Shown here: in pieces, positions 32,430-43,976 of the stretch
Position numbering within the stretch: the stretch's first letter is position 1
Layout: each line of letters opens with the position of its first letter
NCBI GenBank assembly: GCA_021527695.1
Contig: JAKFAO010000001.1
Coordinates: 2,294,001 to 2,358,000, forward strand
Length of the DNA: 64,000 nt
DNA from: Naematelia aurantialba
Taxonomy: Eukaryota; Basidiomycota; Tremellomycetes; Tremellales; Naemateliaceae
Direction of reading: 5' to 3'
Notes under the pieces: model-generated
Told to the model about the DNA's origin: nothing
The model's database searches: none
The model's input: the letters and a program-made list of their open reading frames with translations, nothing else
Made by a program: the position numbers and the translations under genes

Positions 32430-34418
32430 TCATACGTCTCCACCACCTCCCGCCTCAGGTAGCTCCGGCCGCCGCCTCCGACCTCCAAACATCGAGTAGA
32501 AGAGCTTGAACAAGGCGTCACCCAAGTTTATCTTCTCCTCACAAAAATCCCACCTCTCCCGAAGCTCATATATCTCACTAACGATCTCCTCGTCGGTCAT
32601 CTCTCCTTCAATCCTAGGAACGTGAAGGGCCCGGTGGTGTTCCTCGAGTTGCATTCCAAGTGCCATTCTCTCGTTGAGCAATGAGGACAGCTCTTCGACG
32701 TGCTCCACAGGCTGACGCGGTTCGTGAAAGCGGCGGTCTCGTTGTAGTGTAGCTGCCCGAGGCTCCGACTCGTAGTTTGACAGCTCAGATGCGCAGATCG
32801 GGCACTGCCGGCTGTGTGAATCGTTGTCAACAGGTGGCGAGATTGTGGATCCACTTGCTCGCTCTTGAACGCTCCGGCCGAGGCGCGGATCCATTCTCGA
32901 AATGGGTCCACCGAACGCGCTGGGACCGACGGTGACGGGCAGGCGAGGCCTTTCGGTCGAGGTCGTCGCTGCTGAGTCATTCGTACCCCGCCTTGTGGCT
33001 GGTGGCAAGACAGGTAAAGGTTTGTTACGGGATGGCGGTGGAACAGGGCCCTGTGTATCCGGCCTTGGAGAGTAACTCGGAGGGCGGTCCACCCCTTGTA
33101 TACAGATAGATGTAGCCGTATCACCGTACGCTGGTGGCGGCGATTCGGTTATGCGAAGCCAATGGCCCACTGAGAAACTACTCTCAGAAGCGGAGGACCA
33201 GCCCTCCGACGCACTACTCGACCGTCTCGAGCTGGCACCCAAACTACCCAATTCGCTGTCCGAAGAACTGTCGATCAGCCCATTCCGCTCAATGAGCCCC
33301 TCTCGAGAACCTGCGGATTCGTCACTGGTCGAAGCAGTGGCAGGGTGCCCCTCCGCCCAAGAACCGGCACTTCCCAAAACACTCTCCGGAGTCGTGGGCC
33401 CTAAACCTAGCGGGACGCCATCGCTTGGACTGGGCTGGAACGACGCGCTCCTGAACGATTCCTCGGATTGCCCCAGCAGCCTCAACGCTCTCCTTCTAAG
33501 CGACAGGGATATGGGAAGTCTTCTCGCTAGAATTTCAGATGAAGAAACTGTCGTCCTTGCTGATGAAGCGGACACGCAGGCTGTACTCCTCAATGTTTCG
33601 GATGTGGCAGCTTGAGCTGATTCGGGGGGAACGGTGATCAGACAGTCCCCGTCCAAAGCTTGCGTGTCTTCGCATAACGTGCTCGTCCTCGAGGTCCCGC
33701 GAAGAGCATCCCCAGACCTGAGCCGCGAGACCAAAGGCATAGAAGGATGCCCACTTTCTGGAGAGACATCCCGACTGACAGTCCGCCGAGTCAATCGACT
33801 GCGGGACGATACGATGTCTGAAGAAACCGAGTTCTCCTGTGAACTGATTTCTTCTGTGTGGCTGATAGCCCTTTCGCTGGTCGTGGGATGCGTCTCCGCG
33901 GGTGAAGGAGTCGGAAGCTGAGGTGGTAGAGCAGTGAGAAGCCCTGATTGTGGGGTTGTGCCAACGAAGCTTCCGGTCCGATACGACGGGAGCAGAGTCC
34001 AAGGATGCGCCGATGGACCAGTACCACCGTCATGGTTGGTCGTGGGGTACGACGGCGGAGCCGTACGAAGCGCGTGTCCAGAGCTCAGCAGAGTTCTGGT
34101 TGGTGACGTCGACGACGGACCAACTTCAGTAGGCAGCGGTGGTGATGGTTGTAATCCTTGCGGACTGGGGACAACCTTGCGCACGAGTGGACGCGCCGTC
34201 CAGTCTCCTGGAACGACGGGCTGTGGGTTGTTCCAAATACGTGTAGGGTGAGACGCGACAGGGGCGGGTGCGGGATGGAGAAGTACAGGAGGCGATGATG
34301 CTGCTGGCGTCCGTTGCGGGAGGGCGGGGAGCGTCTTGTCAACGTCGGAAGTCGACTCGCGTGGCTGCATGTTCACTGAGAACAGCCGGGGAGGATCACC
34401 AGTTGAGCCAGCTGTCAT
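32430..34418 (-). CDS. Large disordered Ser/Pro-rich protein, unknown function
   Basis: Single long open frame of about 660 aa. The first ATG is at 34418 (MTAGSTGDPP); a few residues upstream remain open without ATG. Most of the protein is low-complexity Ser, Pro, Thr and Arg, with proline motifs that could bind SH3 domains (KTLPALPQRTP, KPLPVLPPATRR) and PPxY-like PPPAYGD and PPSYSP, possible WW-domain ligands. Near the C-terminus is a lone Cys pair, RQCPICASEL, without a second pair, so it is not a complete zinc finger as it stands. The last 90 residues look helical (VEELSSLLNERMALGMQLEE, EEIVSEIYELRERWDFCEEK, DALFKLFYSMFGG). The conserved part is probably this C-terminal segment. No family recognised. 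Confidence 0.6.
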   Translation of the reverse strand: MTAGSTGDPPRLFSVNMQPRESTSDVDKTLPALPQRTPAASSPPVLLHPAPAPVASHPTRIWNNPQPVVPGDWTARPLVRKVVPSPQGLQPSPPLPTEVGPSSTSPTRTLLSSGHALRTAPPSYPTTNHDGGTGPSAHPWTLLPSYRTGSFVGTTPQSGLLTALPPQLPTPSPAETHPTTSERAISHTEEISSQENSVSSDIVSSRSRLTRRTVSRDVSPESGHPSMPLVSRLRSGDALRGTSRTSTLCEDTQALDGDCLITVPPESAQAATSETLRSTACVSASSARTTVSSSEILARRLPISLSLRRRALRLLGQSEESFRSASFQPSPSDGVPLGLGPTTPESVLGSAGSWAEGHPATASTSDESAGSREGLIERNGLIDSSSDSELGSLGASSRRSSSASEGWSSASESSFSVGHWLRITESPPPAYGDTATSICIQGVDRPPSYSPRPDTQGPVPPPSRNKPLPVLPPATRRGTNDSAATTSTERPRLPVTVGPSAFGGPISRMDPRLGRSVQERASGSTISPPVDNDSHSRQCPICASELSNYESEPRAATLQRDRRFHEPRQPVEHVEELSSLLNERMALGMQLEEHHRALHVPRIEGEMTDEEIVSEIYELRERWDFCEEKINLGDALFKLFYSMFGGRRRRPELPEAGGGGDV

Positions 34419-34740
34419 CCCGTTCACCCAACAGTTAGCAGATGAACCTTCGCGGCAACCGCCTGCCAGTGGTCAACCGACGGGCGGAGCGGTACGAGAG
34501 AGAACGGAGGATCAGTAGTCGATGCACAGTTGTTAACTCAACGCGTGCCAGTGCGTTCTTATACTTGGGCCAGCAGTTGCAGAAGGTGTGTACTGTCACG
34601 GATGGCTGGCGATTGGTCACTGGTACACGTGTCGGCTCCGTTCGCAACCAGGACTCGGTGGCAGCGGCTAGTGTAGGCACGACAGTTTCATCTCGTCCTG
34701 CAATCCTTGTCATCTCATATCCTGCTTCCCATCAACGGTT
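34419..34740. other. Intergenic region, metacaspase 3' flank
   Basis: 322 nt between two minus-strand genes. Nothing recognisable apart from the likely promoter of the disordered-protein gene. Confidence 0.35.
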
Positions 34741-36677
34741 TCAAGCCACGAATTCAAGATCCGTATTGATTGCTGAGAAATTTTGCATCTCTTGTCAGTC
34801 CGGGCCAATTTCCTCTCGGCATTTCACTCACGATGACACGAGGACAACTGTGGTTTCTGCGTGAACTTGCCTTTCATCTCCTCGCGAACCGAGATAAGGA
34901 GCTGCTGGTAGCTCTGCTTGGGATACTTGGTCAGCGCAGCAACGAACGCCTATCTCGTCAGCTTTCTGGTCGTCTCACGTCTGCCGGTTTCGCTACACCC
35001 CAACACGATAACGGTTGTATGAGATGAGACTTACGAATGACATGGCGCCTGTTGCCTCGCCGGCTTCTTGTGCATCGGCATCCTACATTGGAATCAGCGT
35101 TAGGAATCTAACGGTAGTGCATCCGACACACGGTCTGATCATCCTTGCACCCAGCCCACTGAACAACGTCCGCAGCGCTAGTGTTCATTCGACGGCTTCG
35201 AGATTCGGCTTGTGGACCGTTGTACGCGGTCTTGGCACTGATGAGAGCAGCCGACAACCAACCATTTCTGGGACCACTTAGAACTGTCTTTCCCAGTCCG
35301 AGAAGATCAGTCCCGATAGCGGCGAGAAAATTAGGTTCTTTGATCTTGCCCTCGGTCGAGTACTGTGCTGTCAGCGATTGAAAGGGATAGCATAGCAATA
35401 CGGCTTGAGAAACCAATGCCGCCTAGGTCTGCTTCCTGGTAGAGTATGGAAAGAAAGGGACGGCCATGTGAGCAGGGTAATTTGGTGAATTGGGATCAGA
35501 AGAGCTGGTAATTCCCCCCTCTGACTGCAGGCTTCAAAGCTCACGACATAGGGCAGATCCAGGACAGTGCCAGAATGACACGAATCGAAGATCGCCGTCA
35601 AACGACAACCAGGCGGCAGCGGCTTGATGCAGATATCGTGTCTGCGTTCTCTTTAGCTTGGCGCAGCTTTCCTCAGCTGACATTTCATCGTCGATGATCA
35701 GTCCCTCGGTCGCGAAATCAACCGGACAAATAGCTGAACAGTCCAGAACAGGATCAGTTTCATGACGCAGCTCGCCAGTTTGAACCAGTTGCTCGCCTTC
35801 GTCCTTGCCATCCTCCTCCTCCCCACCTTGATCGTCCGCCTGAGTGCCATGTCCCGAGCTGATAATCAGTCCCGATCCACACCCACTGTGCCGAATGAGG
35901 CGGCGTACTAGTGTAGGAAAAGCGAGTCGTCCCGCTGGGCGCCATCGACGAGCCAATTCATCGCTCGGATGATGTTAGCTCGCGTGGGCTTCTTCCTCTC
36001 ATCGTTCGTGTCATCACTGAGAACGATGATGTCCGACGGATCGTAGCCGAATCGTTCTATACAACCAATCAGCTTAGCGGCTGATCCCGTGAGGCTGATG
36101 CGGAGTGAGGCCCACCAACGATCAACTTCTCCACGTTGTGCGCATCATTTATGCAACCCTCAAGCGTATAATCGGACCCATAGTAATTGATCCCGATCTG
36201 GCCTCTTCAGCAGTGGGTTCCAACTTGGCTCGACAAAGAATGACTCGCCAGTAGGGCTTTCTTTCTACCGTTGCCTTGTTCCGCGTTAGATCCTTCGTGC
36301 CGCAAGTTTACAGAGCCACTGCAAGGTCATACACTCACACCGCGAGTACTCAAAGTACGGCTGCTGGTTTAGCTGATCTTGCGGGTCGCTCGTCCGCAGA
36401 TTGCCATAGGGAGGCTGTTGCGCCTCATCCTCTGCCTGCGGGACGTATCCTGCGGACCTGCTCCTGTCAGTCACTAACCGCATGTCCTCAATGTCAGACT
36501 CACGTTGGCTGAAACTCTGACGGAGGAGACACTCCTGTCGGCGGATTATACTGTCCGCTGTCGTAGCTGCGTCCTCTTCAGCCCCGCGCCGCCTTCAAGA
36601 CGAATAATCGCTCCTCACCTCCTCGGTTCTGTCTCTCCTGCATTCAGGCTGTCCTCGAAAAACTCATCGCCATTCAT
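34741..36677 (-). CDS. MCA1: Metacaspase (type I, peptidase C14)
   Basis: Arg/Lys-specific cysteine protease linked to stress responses and protein quality control. The start is ATG 36677 (MNGDEFFEDS). The N-terminal prodomain is Pro/Gln/Tyr-rich: YDSGQYNPPTG, then YGNLRTSDPQDQLNQQPYF. The p20 part reads GRRKALLA, GINYYGSDYTLEGCINDAHN, RFGYDPSDIIVLSDDTND, RANIIRAMNWLVDGAQ and, across an intron, DSLFLHYSGHGTQADD (catalytic His). Then PVDFATEGLIIDDEIHD, PLPPGCRLTAIFDSCHSGTV (catalytic Cys) and LPYVYSTEGKIKEPN. The p10 part gives VVQWAGCKDDQT, DAQEAGEATGAMS, FVAALTKYPKQSYQQLLISV and a tail KFTQKPQLSSCHPINTDLEF ending at 34741. About eight introns. Both catalytic residues are intact. There is no zinc-finger prodomain. 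Confidence 0.93.
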
Positions 36678-36974
36678 GGTTGAGAGTTCAGAAAATTAAA
36701 GAAAGAGAATCAGAAACTCAAATAAGAGAAGAGATCAGAGCATCAGTGGGTTAAATACACGATCAGTAAAGGGAGCGGAGGAAGAGTGTAAATGTAGGAG
36801 GGCGGTGCAAAGGACTCCTTTTCATCGCAAAAGTGGTTGTCTGGCCGAGTTACCGAATACCCGCGCGACAACAAGGTATGTAGCAGCCGTAGGGAACGCT
36901 TGGGAGGATGGCGGTGGCAGCCTGGTGGCGAGGGGTAGGAAACGGCAGTGTTCTCGGCGACTAACACCAAAGCT

Positions 36975-38838
36975 CTAGGCATGAAGCTCTCGCGAGAGTT
37001 TGCCCTTGACCTGCTCGACGATCTTCATCCTCCACGTCGGATAGAAAGCGCATGGTACCTGTGTTCATCAGTTCACATGTGTCTATGTGAGATCCTGAAG
37101 AAACCTGACCTCGAGCACATCTCCATGTCTTGCACATCCCGGAGAAATGCCTCGCATAGCACATCCACCTCTTCGTCGCTATACCCACCATAGCGCAGCA
37201 TAATGAATCTGGCCGACTCGAGGAGCACCTTGGTGTTCACTAGATTGATTTTACCCAGCTGTGCCATGCGACCTGATGAAGGTAGGTCAGGTCAGGATAT
37301 GAAAGCAAACGAAAGCAGGTAAAGAAGGGAAGAGAAAGAAGGAAAGATAATCCGAACATCTGGGGCCAGTCAGGAAGAAGGAAGGAAGGAAGGAAGGAAG
37401 GAAGGAAGGAAGAAAGGAAGGCAGAAGGAGCGGTGGTTACTACTTGCCAGTACCATGACCGATTGGAACCCGCAAATAGCGCTCCTCCATCTGTCCTAGA
37501 CTGCCTGCAAGTGCCGTTATATCTTCTAATCTGAACGGACGTAATCCTGCACGGCGCAACGAGCGGTGAAGAGCGTTGGCCCATGCTTGCACGCTTGTGG
37601 GACAGGATTCATCGTCGAGTATCGGTGGATACAGCGTCTCAAATACGAGCAGGAGACCACCGGGACGAAGAAGTTGAAATGCTGCCTCGATGAGCCGGGG
37701 AAACGATTTGACCTGCTCGCCGGTGAGCGTGATCGGGAGTGAAAGCGAAGAAGAACTGACGCGCAGAGCGGCAAAGCGGATATGGACAATGTCAAATGTT
37801 GACGGCTCGTACGGCAACGGACCATCGAGATCCATTCTGTCGTCAGTCCAGCTTAGGAAAGCCGACGCACAGCTCGAAGCTGTCAAAATGGTCAATTCCG
37901 ATGCATCGAGGACGAAAACTGTCTCACATGCAATTTGGCGGTACCATCCTCCTGGTTAGCACTGTCATGTAGCAGCTTGGCTCACGGCTCCTGGACTGGA
38001 ACATTGTCGACACTATCCGTCAGTGTCGTTGATCATAGTTACCTACCCGATCACATCCACACTTTCAGCGAGGAGGCGTTTATCAGGACAAACGTAGAGC
38101 GACATCGAGCACATCAGGCAGGGGAGAGAATGGTCAGAGAGTTCAATAATCAGCCTTTTCACCTTCTATGGCTGAGCCACGTCTCGCCTTACAAGGGGAA
38201 TAAGTCAGCGACATCGATAGCCCACCTTGACTCGTCAACAAGGTCCGACCAACGAGACTTACGCTCCTGTGCCCTGCAAGACGGTATTAGTCATCCGCCA
38301 TGCTGTTCAGACGTACCGTCGCAATGTCTAGTATTCTCGGTCTACCTGGCACCGCACGTAAAACCTCAAAGACCGGTCCAACAAAAGGTCTGCTCATAAG
38401 CTACGCACAGAGTGACGCCTTACATCCCAGCACTGCGCCGTCAGCAAGGAAAACATTGCGATGTTGCAGCATCGAGCTCACGTAGTCGGAGAAGCCAATG
38501 CTCCGACTCCTGGCGCTACTGCCTATTCAGTGGAGACACTTCCCATGTCCTGCCTCGCCCACCTCGAGCTCGATCTCGTCGCAAACCCAGCCGCCGACAC
38601 CTGCTCTCCTGACGAGTCTTCCTCGCCACATTGCAAAGTACTGTTCGCCGCCCCGCTCCCTGCCGCTCGGCCTTTCGGTCGCAGGCCATACCAGCTCGGT
38701 TTCTTGGCCTGGCATAGAACGTGTAGCAATCCCGCTTGAGTGTGTACTCCTCGCCTTGCGGACTGTAGCTGGAGGCGTAGGGTATCTTATGCTGTTCTGC
38801 CCTGGACTCAGACTTTGGTGATTTGATTCGGTTCGCAT
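36975..38838 (-). CDS. SAM-dependent methyltransferase, LaeA/UMTA-like
   Basis: Class I methyltransferase. The SAM-binding motif is assembled across two introns: RPFVGPVFEVLRAVPGRPRI then LDIAT, GTGA and WAIDVADLFP, giving LDIATGTGAWAIDVADLFP, typical of fungal UMTA/LaeA-like enzymes. Downstream are MDLDGPLPYEPSTFDIVHIR, then FPRLIEAAFQLLRPGGLLLV (motif III), NTKVLLESARFIMLRYGGY and a final exon CAFYPTWRMKIVEQVKGKLS ending LHA at 36975. One intron (about 37270-37440) holds a GGAA array (CT-rich on the sense strand). The N-terminus is uncertain. An ATG at 38838 opens a disordered Arg/Ser stretch, but exon joins between 38400 and 38838 are not resolved. Substrate unknown; the LaeA comparison is by motif only. 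Confidence 0.7.
37372..37430 (-). repeat. (TTCC)n microsatellite in a methyltransferase intron
   Basis: Plus strand reads GGAAGGAAGGAAGG with one or two interruptions, so the sense (minus) strand is pure pyrimidine. Confidence 0.85.
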
Positions 38839-39370
38839 TGAGGTCTGGATCAGTCGTGTGTGCTAGCTATAGTATGTTGGGCTCAGAAGGAGGAGTACGA
38901 GAGGGCTCAGTGAACCCGGCACGCTGCTTTACCACGCCCAGGCCTGTTGAGTGCATGCCCACCTGGTCGGATCATCCAACGAAACATCTGTGTCTTCAAA
39001 GGCAGCGGAGGCTGAGGGAGGACGCAATATAGGGCAGGCCGTTTGCATATCGCTTTGCAGCATCGAAGACAGCGTACTGGATGGTACGATGTACCCCTTG
39101 CCAGAGCAGCGAGACAAAGAATGATTGTCAAAAAGTTGTGATGGGGGGGTCCTGGACTAGTGAACTCGAGTGGACCGACGGGATCAATTGAATACGCGCC
39201 GGTGTACCCATCCCCCCAAGTCGTCCGTCCCCCGCGCTTCCACACAGTGTCCCCCTTCCTTTTAATCGTCAGTATCCTGTACATTCCAGCACCGCTTGCC
39301 GTGTTACTCATCACTCTTTGCCCTCCCTGCCTACCGCTCGGCATTTCGAAAGTCATTTCGCTTGACCACC
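38839..39370. other. Divergent intergenic region, methyltransferase and RING gene
   Basis: Likely shared promoter region. On the minus strand a stretch at 39063-38929 (MLQSDMQTACPILRPPSASA onwards) has some coding character and could be an upstream exon of the methyltransferase, but I found no splice join that keeps the frame open, so it is left unassigned. Confidence 0.4.
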
Positions 39371-42321
39371 ATGGGGTCAGCCCAATCGCGAGCCAATGAG
39401 TCAGCGGCATCCGACACCGCCACCGCTTCGTCGATAGGCCCCTCTCCCTCGCGCTCGTCCTCACAGAACACAGAAGTCCCTCGTCGTCGATTGTCGACAT
39501 TCAACCGCCTGTCGTCGTTCTCCAAGCGATCAGGGTCCAAGCGCGATCGGGATGCTAGAAGTGTCGCCCGCTTAGAACAGAGCGAGGCCAAGAAGGCAAG
39601 GAAGCGCGACGCCAGCCCCATGCAGCAGCAGATTGTGGAGTCTCACAATACAAATGAGTCGGAGGCGGAAGATGCGCTTTATCCTGGGAATGCTCAGGCT
39701 TCATCCAGCGCTATTCCAGCGGCGAGCCCTCCACTCAACAGTAACCTCTCGACAACACCGAATGCAACGCCCCCGACTGCCAGTGTTACGACTCTTGCCA
39801 CGCCTGCGGAGATTCAGGACGATATGCCCATCGCTTCCGGCTCCTCCTCCTCACATAGTTCGACACCGACTGTGCTCGCGCCTAATCCGCTAAGCCCGAG
39901 TGTCGACCGCCTGCTGAATCGCTTTCGTCGGCAATCTCTTCCATCACAAGCTATTCAACCTCGGATAGCAGACCGATTGACCGCGCTCTTGGGCTTCTTC
40001 AGTCCCCTACAGACCCCTGCTCAAACCGCAGATGAAGGTGCAGTGGCGGCGACCCCAGAAGGCCGACCTCAGCTGAGCACCGCAGAAATGATTCGTGATG
40101 TTACGCGGCGGCTATCTGATGCGCGGCGGGAACTTGACGCAACGCAGAGACAGATTGACGAGGCGAGGCAGAGGATGGAGGAGAGGGATCAGGTACGAGC
40201 TGCGCTCGAGGCTGAGCTCTCGCAAAGTGCGAGACAGTCAAACCCAGAGGCGACGGTGCCGATGAGGCGGAGAATTCCAGCAGGCGCGGTCTTGGTTATC
40301 CAGGGCTTGGCACAGACCGAGACGGCCCCGCCCGTGCCCGACAATGCTTCGGCAACCTCAGTGCCCGCGACGTCTCTTTCATCTAGTGAAGGTTCTCGGC
40401 CGTTCTTTCCCCGACTCCGGCGAATGTCAGAAGGAAATACGCGACAGTCAGAGGAGCGCGAGAATGCCAATGGCGCTTCTATAGAGACTCAGGCTAGGAT
40501 GATTGGCGGACTCTTAACGTATGTGATCTAACCCACTTCCCGATCGACGCTGATCACTATCTAGTGTGGCCGCAGCTGCGACTGCGAGTACTCTTTTGCT
40601 TCCGGATAGGTCCTCGACGGCAGCGGCTAGCCCCACACCCAACCGATCAGCCGCAGCACAGGCGCTGAGCAACCTCATGGACCGGATCCGACCCAACCGC
40701 CTACGCTCGTCTCAGACCGTCGAGGCTGCATTGGGTTCATATCTTCGCGGTGTTCTTCGCGACAGTCGGCAACTCGATTCTCAGGCCACAGGAGCAGTTT
40801 CAAGTGCAGATGACACGGACCGGACCGACTCGATCAGCGATAGCTTCCAAAGTTTTCTCGAGGTGCTGCAGGCAGATCTTGTTGGCTCTGTCCGGGCATT
40901 CGTGGCGCCGCCAGAGGATCGTGCAGATTCCGAAGCAGTGCAAACAGGCGATTCGGAGAGCTCCTCGTCTACCGCTCCGTCGGGGTCTGAACACGCGCCG
41001 ATTCCGACCTTCCACCGACAGTTGGGGCAGAACCTCCCTGGCGAGCGAAACACTACTGGAGTTGTTGGAGGACACGACGGCCTGCCTCGACGGCTCAATT
41101 TCTTCCGGGCTCATCTCTTCCCACCTGTGTCGCTGACGGCGGGTGCTGCAACCCCTTCGGGCGAGCAGCCAGAGGATACAATGGTCCCGTGCATCTTCAT
41201 TGGTGTGCGGTCAATATCGCACGATCCGTCCTTGACCACTGAAGATCTGGTGCAACATCCCAGTTTCCCTTTCGTCGACGGCACTGTCCCTGCTGCGGAC
41301 CCGCCAACCGAACTACAGAACCACGACCAACCCACTACTCCTCTCCCCCCCTCTCCGGAACCGGCTACTTCTGTACTCTCTTCGTCGTCGCACGAACGTC
41401 GGACTCTGCGTGAGCGCGTACTGGAACGCCTCACTCCGCGAAGATCAGCGCCGCCAACGGCATTACACACGTACCTCGTCTATGTTATTGGAGGCAACTA
41501 CCCAAGCGACCACCCGGTGCTGCGGATCCCCAACTTGGCCACTGGAGGACCGTTGACCGACGAGGAGATGGTGTTGGTTGGCGAATTGATGGGGTCCGTC
41601 AAACCTCCCGTTGCGACCAAGGAGGATATCGAGAAGGCCGGCCTGAAAACGCTAGACGGCGCGGAGATGGTCGGTGCTGCTGAGCTGGGCGAGGTGTTGG
41701 CGAGCTGTGTCGAGAGGTGTCTGGTAGGTCCCGGCTGCGCCTGTTCTCCCCTTCTGGATTTCCTTATGCGTCGTCTGGCAGTGTCCGTCGTCTCTGTCTC
41801 CCCGTTGTGTTTCTCTTCCGCCTCTCGTCCGTGTTCCGACTCTACCTTGAACTCCTTCTTCGGTCTACCCGTTCCCTGCCTGTGCGCGCATGAATGTCAG
41901 AGGCTGACAAGGACAGATCTGCCTGAGCGAGTACGAGCAAGGCGAGGAGTGCCGAGTGCTCAGATGTAGACATGGGTTCCATAAAGAATGCGTCGACCAC
42001 TGGCTCGAGGCGGGCCGTAACAGCTGTCCAGCATGTAGATCGGAGGGTGAGTCTGGTTTCTGCATCCTGCTGGTTACGTCGAAAACCTCGTCTTTCATCA
42101 GCTTTATCAGAATCTCCATATCCTCGCCTGGATCAAGCTTTTTCCACGCACACGTTCTCCGTCACGCTCGAGGCTGATGGGTCGTAGCCGTCGAGACTGG
42201 AAAGAGCGGTGCTGCCGGCCCGAGTCCAACGACAGCCGCGGAGCCCGTGTCCCCAGCTGCAGCTGCAGCGGCCGCTGGAGCGGCAGAGGCGAGACAGGCG
42301 AGTGAGGGCTGGTCCGACTGA
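39371..42321 (+). CDS. RING-H2 E3 ubiquitin ligase with predicted N-myristoylation
   Basis: About 860 aa. The start is ATG 39371: [14 protein letters not shown], matching the N-myristoylation rule (Gly2, small residue at 5 or 6). The body is mainly disordered and Ser/Thr/Pro-rich, with a coiled-coil-like helix ([20 protein letters not shown]). A conserved block before the RING reads [20 protein letters not shown] and [16 protein letters not shown]. The RING-H2 is spliced from ASCVERCL to [20 protein letters not shown] with [20 protein letters not shown], a full C3H2C3 ligand set. A small last exon (ending 42321) is Ala/Pro-rich. Four coding exons. Expected to act as an E2-dependent ligase at a membrane; substrates unknown. 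The RING-containing C-terminus with this preceding block is, as I recall, common in basidiomycetes. Confidence 0.85.
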
Positions 42322-42927
42322 TCTGTACCATCTGTACTGTCGAGTCTGTCGGGTCGCGTATCTGAACTTTACACATGTAGCATACCGCTCAATCTCGAGG
42401 CTCGGCGTTCGCGTAGATACCTAGCATCCACTGCGAATCATGCAGACTGTATCGCGTTGTCTGCTCTGCCAGCTGTCTGTATCGCTGTGCAACTGGCCGT
42501 CACTGTCCGTTTCTTGGTTCTACGTGCTCTGTAGCTGCTGACACCTGGGTCTGTTTGCTCTTTGCTACTCCCTGCGACCTACTCCGAGAGGCCGAGAGGC
42601 CGAGAAGCCGAGAGCAGAGACGCAGAGACGCAGAGACGCAGAGACGCAGAGACTCAGAGAGCAGAGACGCAGCGCGCAGAGACGCAGCGCGCAGTGACGC
42701 CGAGACGTAGTTGCTATATCTTTTGCATGCTAGTGGTACATTGCATCTACCACAAAAGTCACCATGGGGTGACTTGGGATTGTACGTGTGCACGTGCTGA
42801 GCGTATCGTACGCGTACGTGTAAATGGGAGACGGGTTTCGAGGAGAGGCAGGATTAGAGAGGATGGCGATATCGTTATCCTGGTACGGAGAGGGGGAGGG
42901 GTCAATGAGTCGACGACGGACGTCGAT
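42322..42927. other. Convergent intergenic region with GCAGAGAC array
   Basis: Lies between the 3' ends of the RING gene and the complex I subunit gene. At about 42590-42705 it contains AGAGGCCGAG units that grade into (GCAGAGAC)n and GCAGAGACGCAGCGC repeats. No gene. Confidence 0.6.
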
Positions 42928-43976
42928 TTATGACGGCTTCTGTGAGGATTCGTAGTATTTCGACGTATCGACGCCGTGGAACGGGTGGTTGGCAAAGTTG
43001 AACCTGGGACAGCGTCAGCCGCCGTGACATCGACTCCTAGCCTAGGCTCCTTCTCGTCTATCCACACAGTCCACGTGCACCGCCCGCCCTATTCCGGCAG
43101 TCCCCATACGTGTCCTCGCGACTTGCTCCTCCAGCTCCGACCAACGACCGCAGCAGCCCAGCGCCGCACGTCCGCTAGCACGCCTATCGCAAAGTCGCCA
43201 AGCGTGAAGCTGCCGAACCGCCCGTCTAAGATAGGCGGGACGGGCGACTCGCCGACCCGGAATCGCAGACTCACCACGGCAGCGTCTGGAACTTGAGCGC
43301 GCTCCACTGCGAGTTCCCCGCCGCCACCGCCTGGCCGTACTCGTCGAGCGCCGACTCGCCGTACAGCGGTTTTCCCGCTTTCGCCAGCGCCGAGAGCTCG
43401 GCCAGGTCCTTTTCTGCTTCGCGGGCGTTTTCCGTCCAGCCCCAGAACCGCTCTACCCTTGTCAGCGATGCTCGGTCCTCGATGCTAGGTCCTCGATGCT
43501 AGATGCTAGATGCTCGATGCTAGATGCTCGATGCTCGACGCTAGATGCTCGGACGCCGGTCGCAAATAGGGAGATCAAGGAGGTTCCCGGACAGCAACGG
43601 ACTGCGACCGGGTGTTCCGTGGGGACGGGGGAAGGGCTCACTGCTGGAGTTTTGGTACGCCCACAAAAAGCCTGCACAGAACCCGAGCGTGGTGTTGAGC
43701 CGCAACGCCGAGCGCAGCTGCTGCTTCGTCGCTCCGGACTTATCGACGTGTTCTACACTGTGTGAGTTCCTCCTCCAAGCGACGGCAAGGGACACCAAGA
43801 GCGTAAACCGCAAAGGGCGGAGAGGCAAACCCACCCCAAGCACGGAGAAGCCCCGGCGTGAGCGCCGTCACACCTGCCCAGATGCCCAGGTCCACCGGGC
43901 GCATATACCGAATCACGCGGAAAAAGTGCGGGTCCGAGTCGATCAGCGGGTACGGCTGCTCCAGAGGCTGCGGCAT
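42928..43976 (-). CDS. NADH:ubiquinone oxidoreductase (complex I) 21 kDa subunit, fungal type
   Basis: Accessory subunit of mitochondrial complex I, inner membrane. The start is ATG 43976: MPQPLEQPYPLIDSDPHFFR with VIRYMRPVDLGIWAGV, matching the conserved YPxIDxDPHFxRVxRYxRPxD of the Neurospora 21 kDa protein. After an intron comes LLRAW joined to EHVDKSGATKQQLRSALRLN, TTLGFCAGFLWAYQNSS (membrane segment), then RFWGWTENAREAEKDLAELS, GKPLYGESALDEYGQAVAAG, SALKFQTLPW, and the last exon FNFANHPFHGVDTSKYYES to TAA at 42928. Roughly 180 aa, as expected. The second intron contains a tandem repeat (43465-43552). Strong family match. Confidence 0.9.
43465..43552 (-). repeat. GATGCTAGATGCTCG tandem repeat in a complex I subunit intron
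   Basis: On the plus strand the units are TCGATGCTAGATGC and TCGATGCTCGACGCTAGATGC, seven to nine imperfect 7-14 nt repeats between the exons ending YQNSS and starting RFWGW. Confidence 0.75.

Noticed and set aside
42590..42705. Regular short repeats that might suggest a CRISPR array
   Set aside because: The units are contiguous 8-15 nt repeats without unique spacers, in a eukaryotic genome; they are simple tandem repeats. The same holds for 26121-26182 and 43465-43552.
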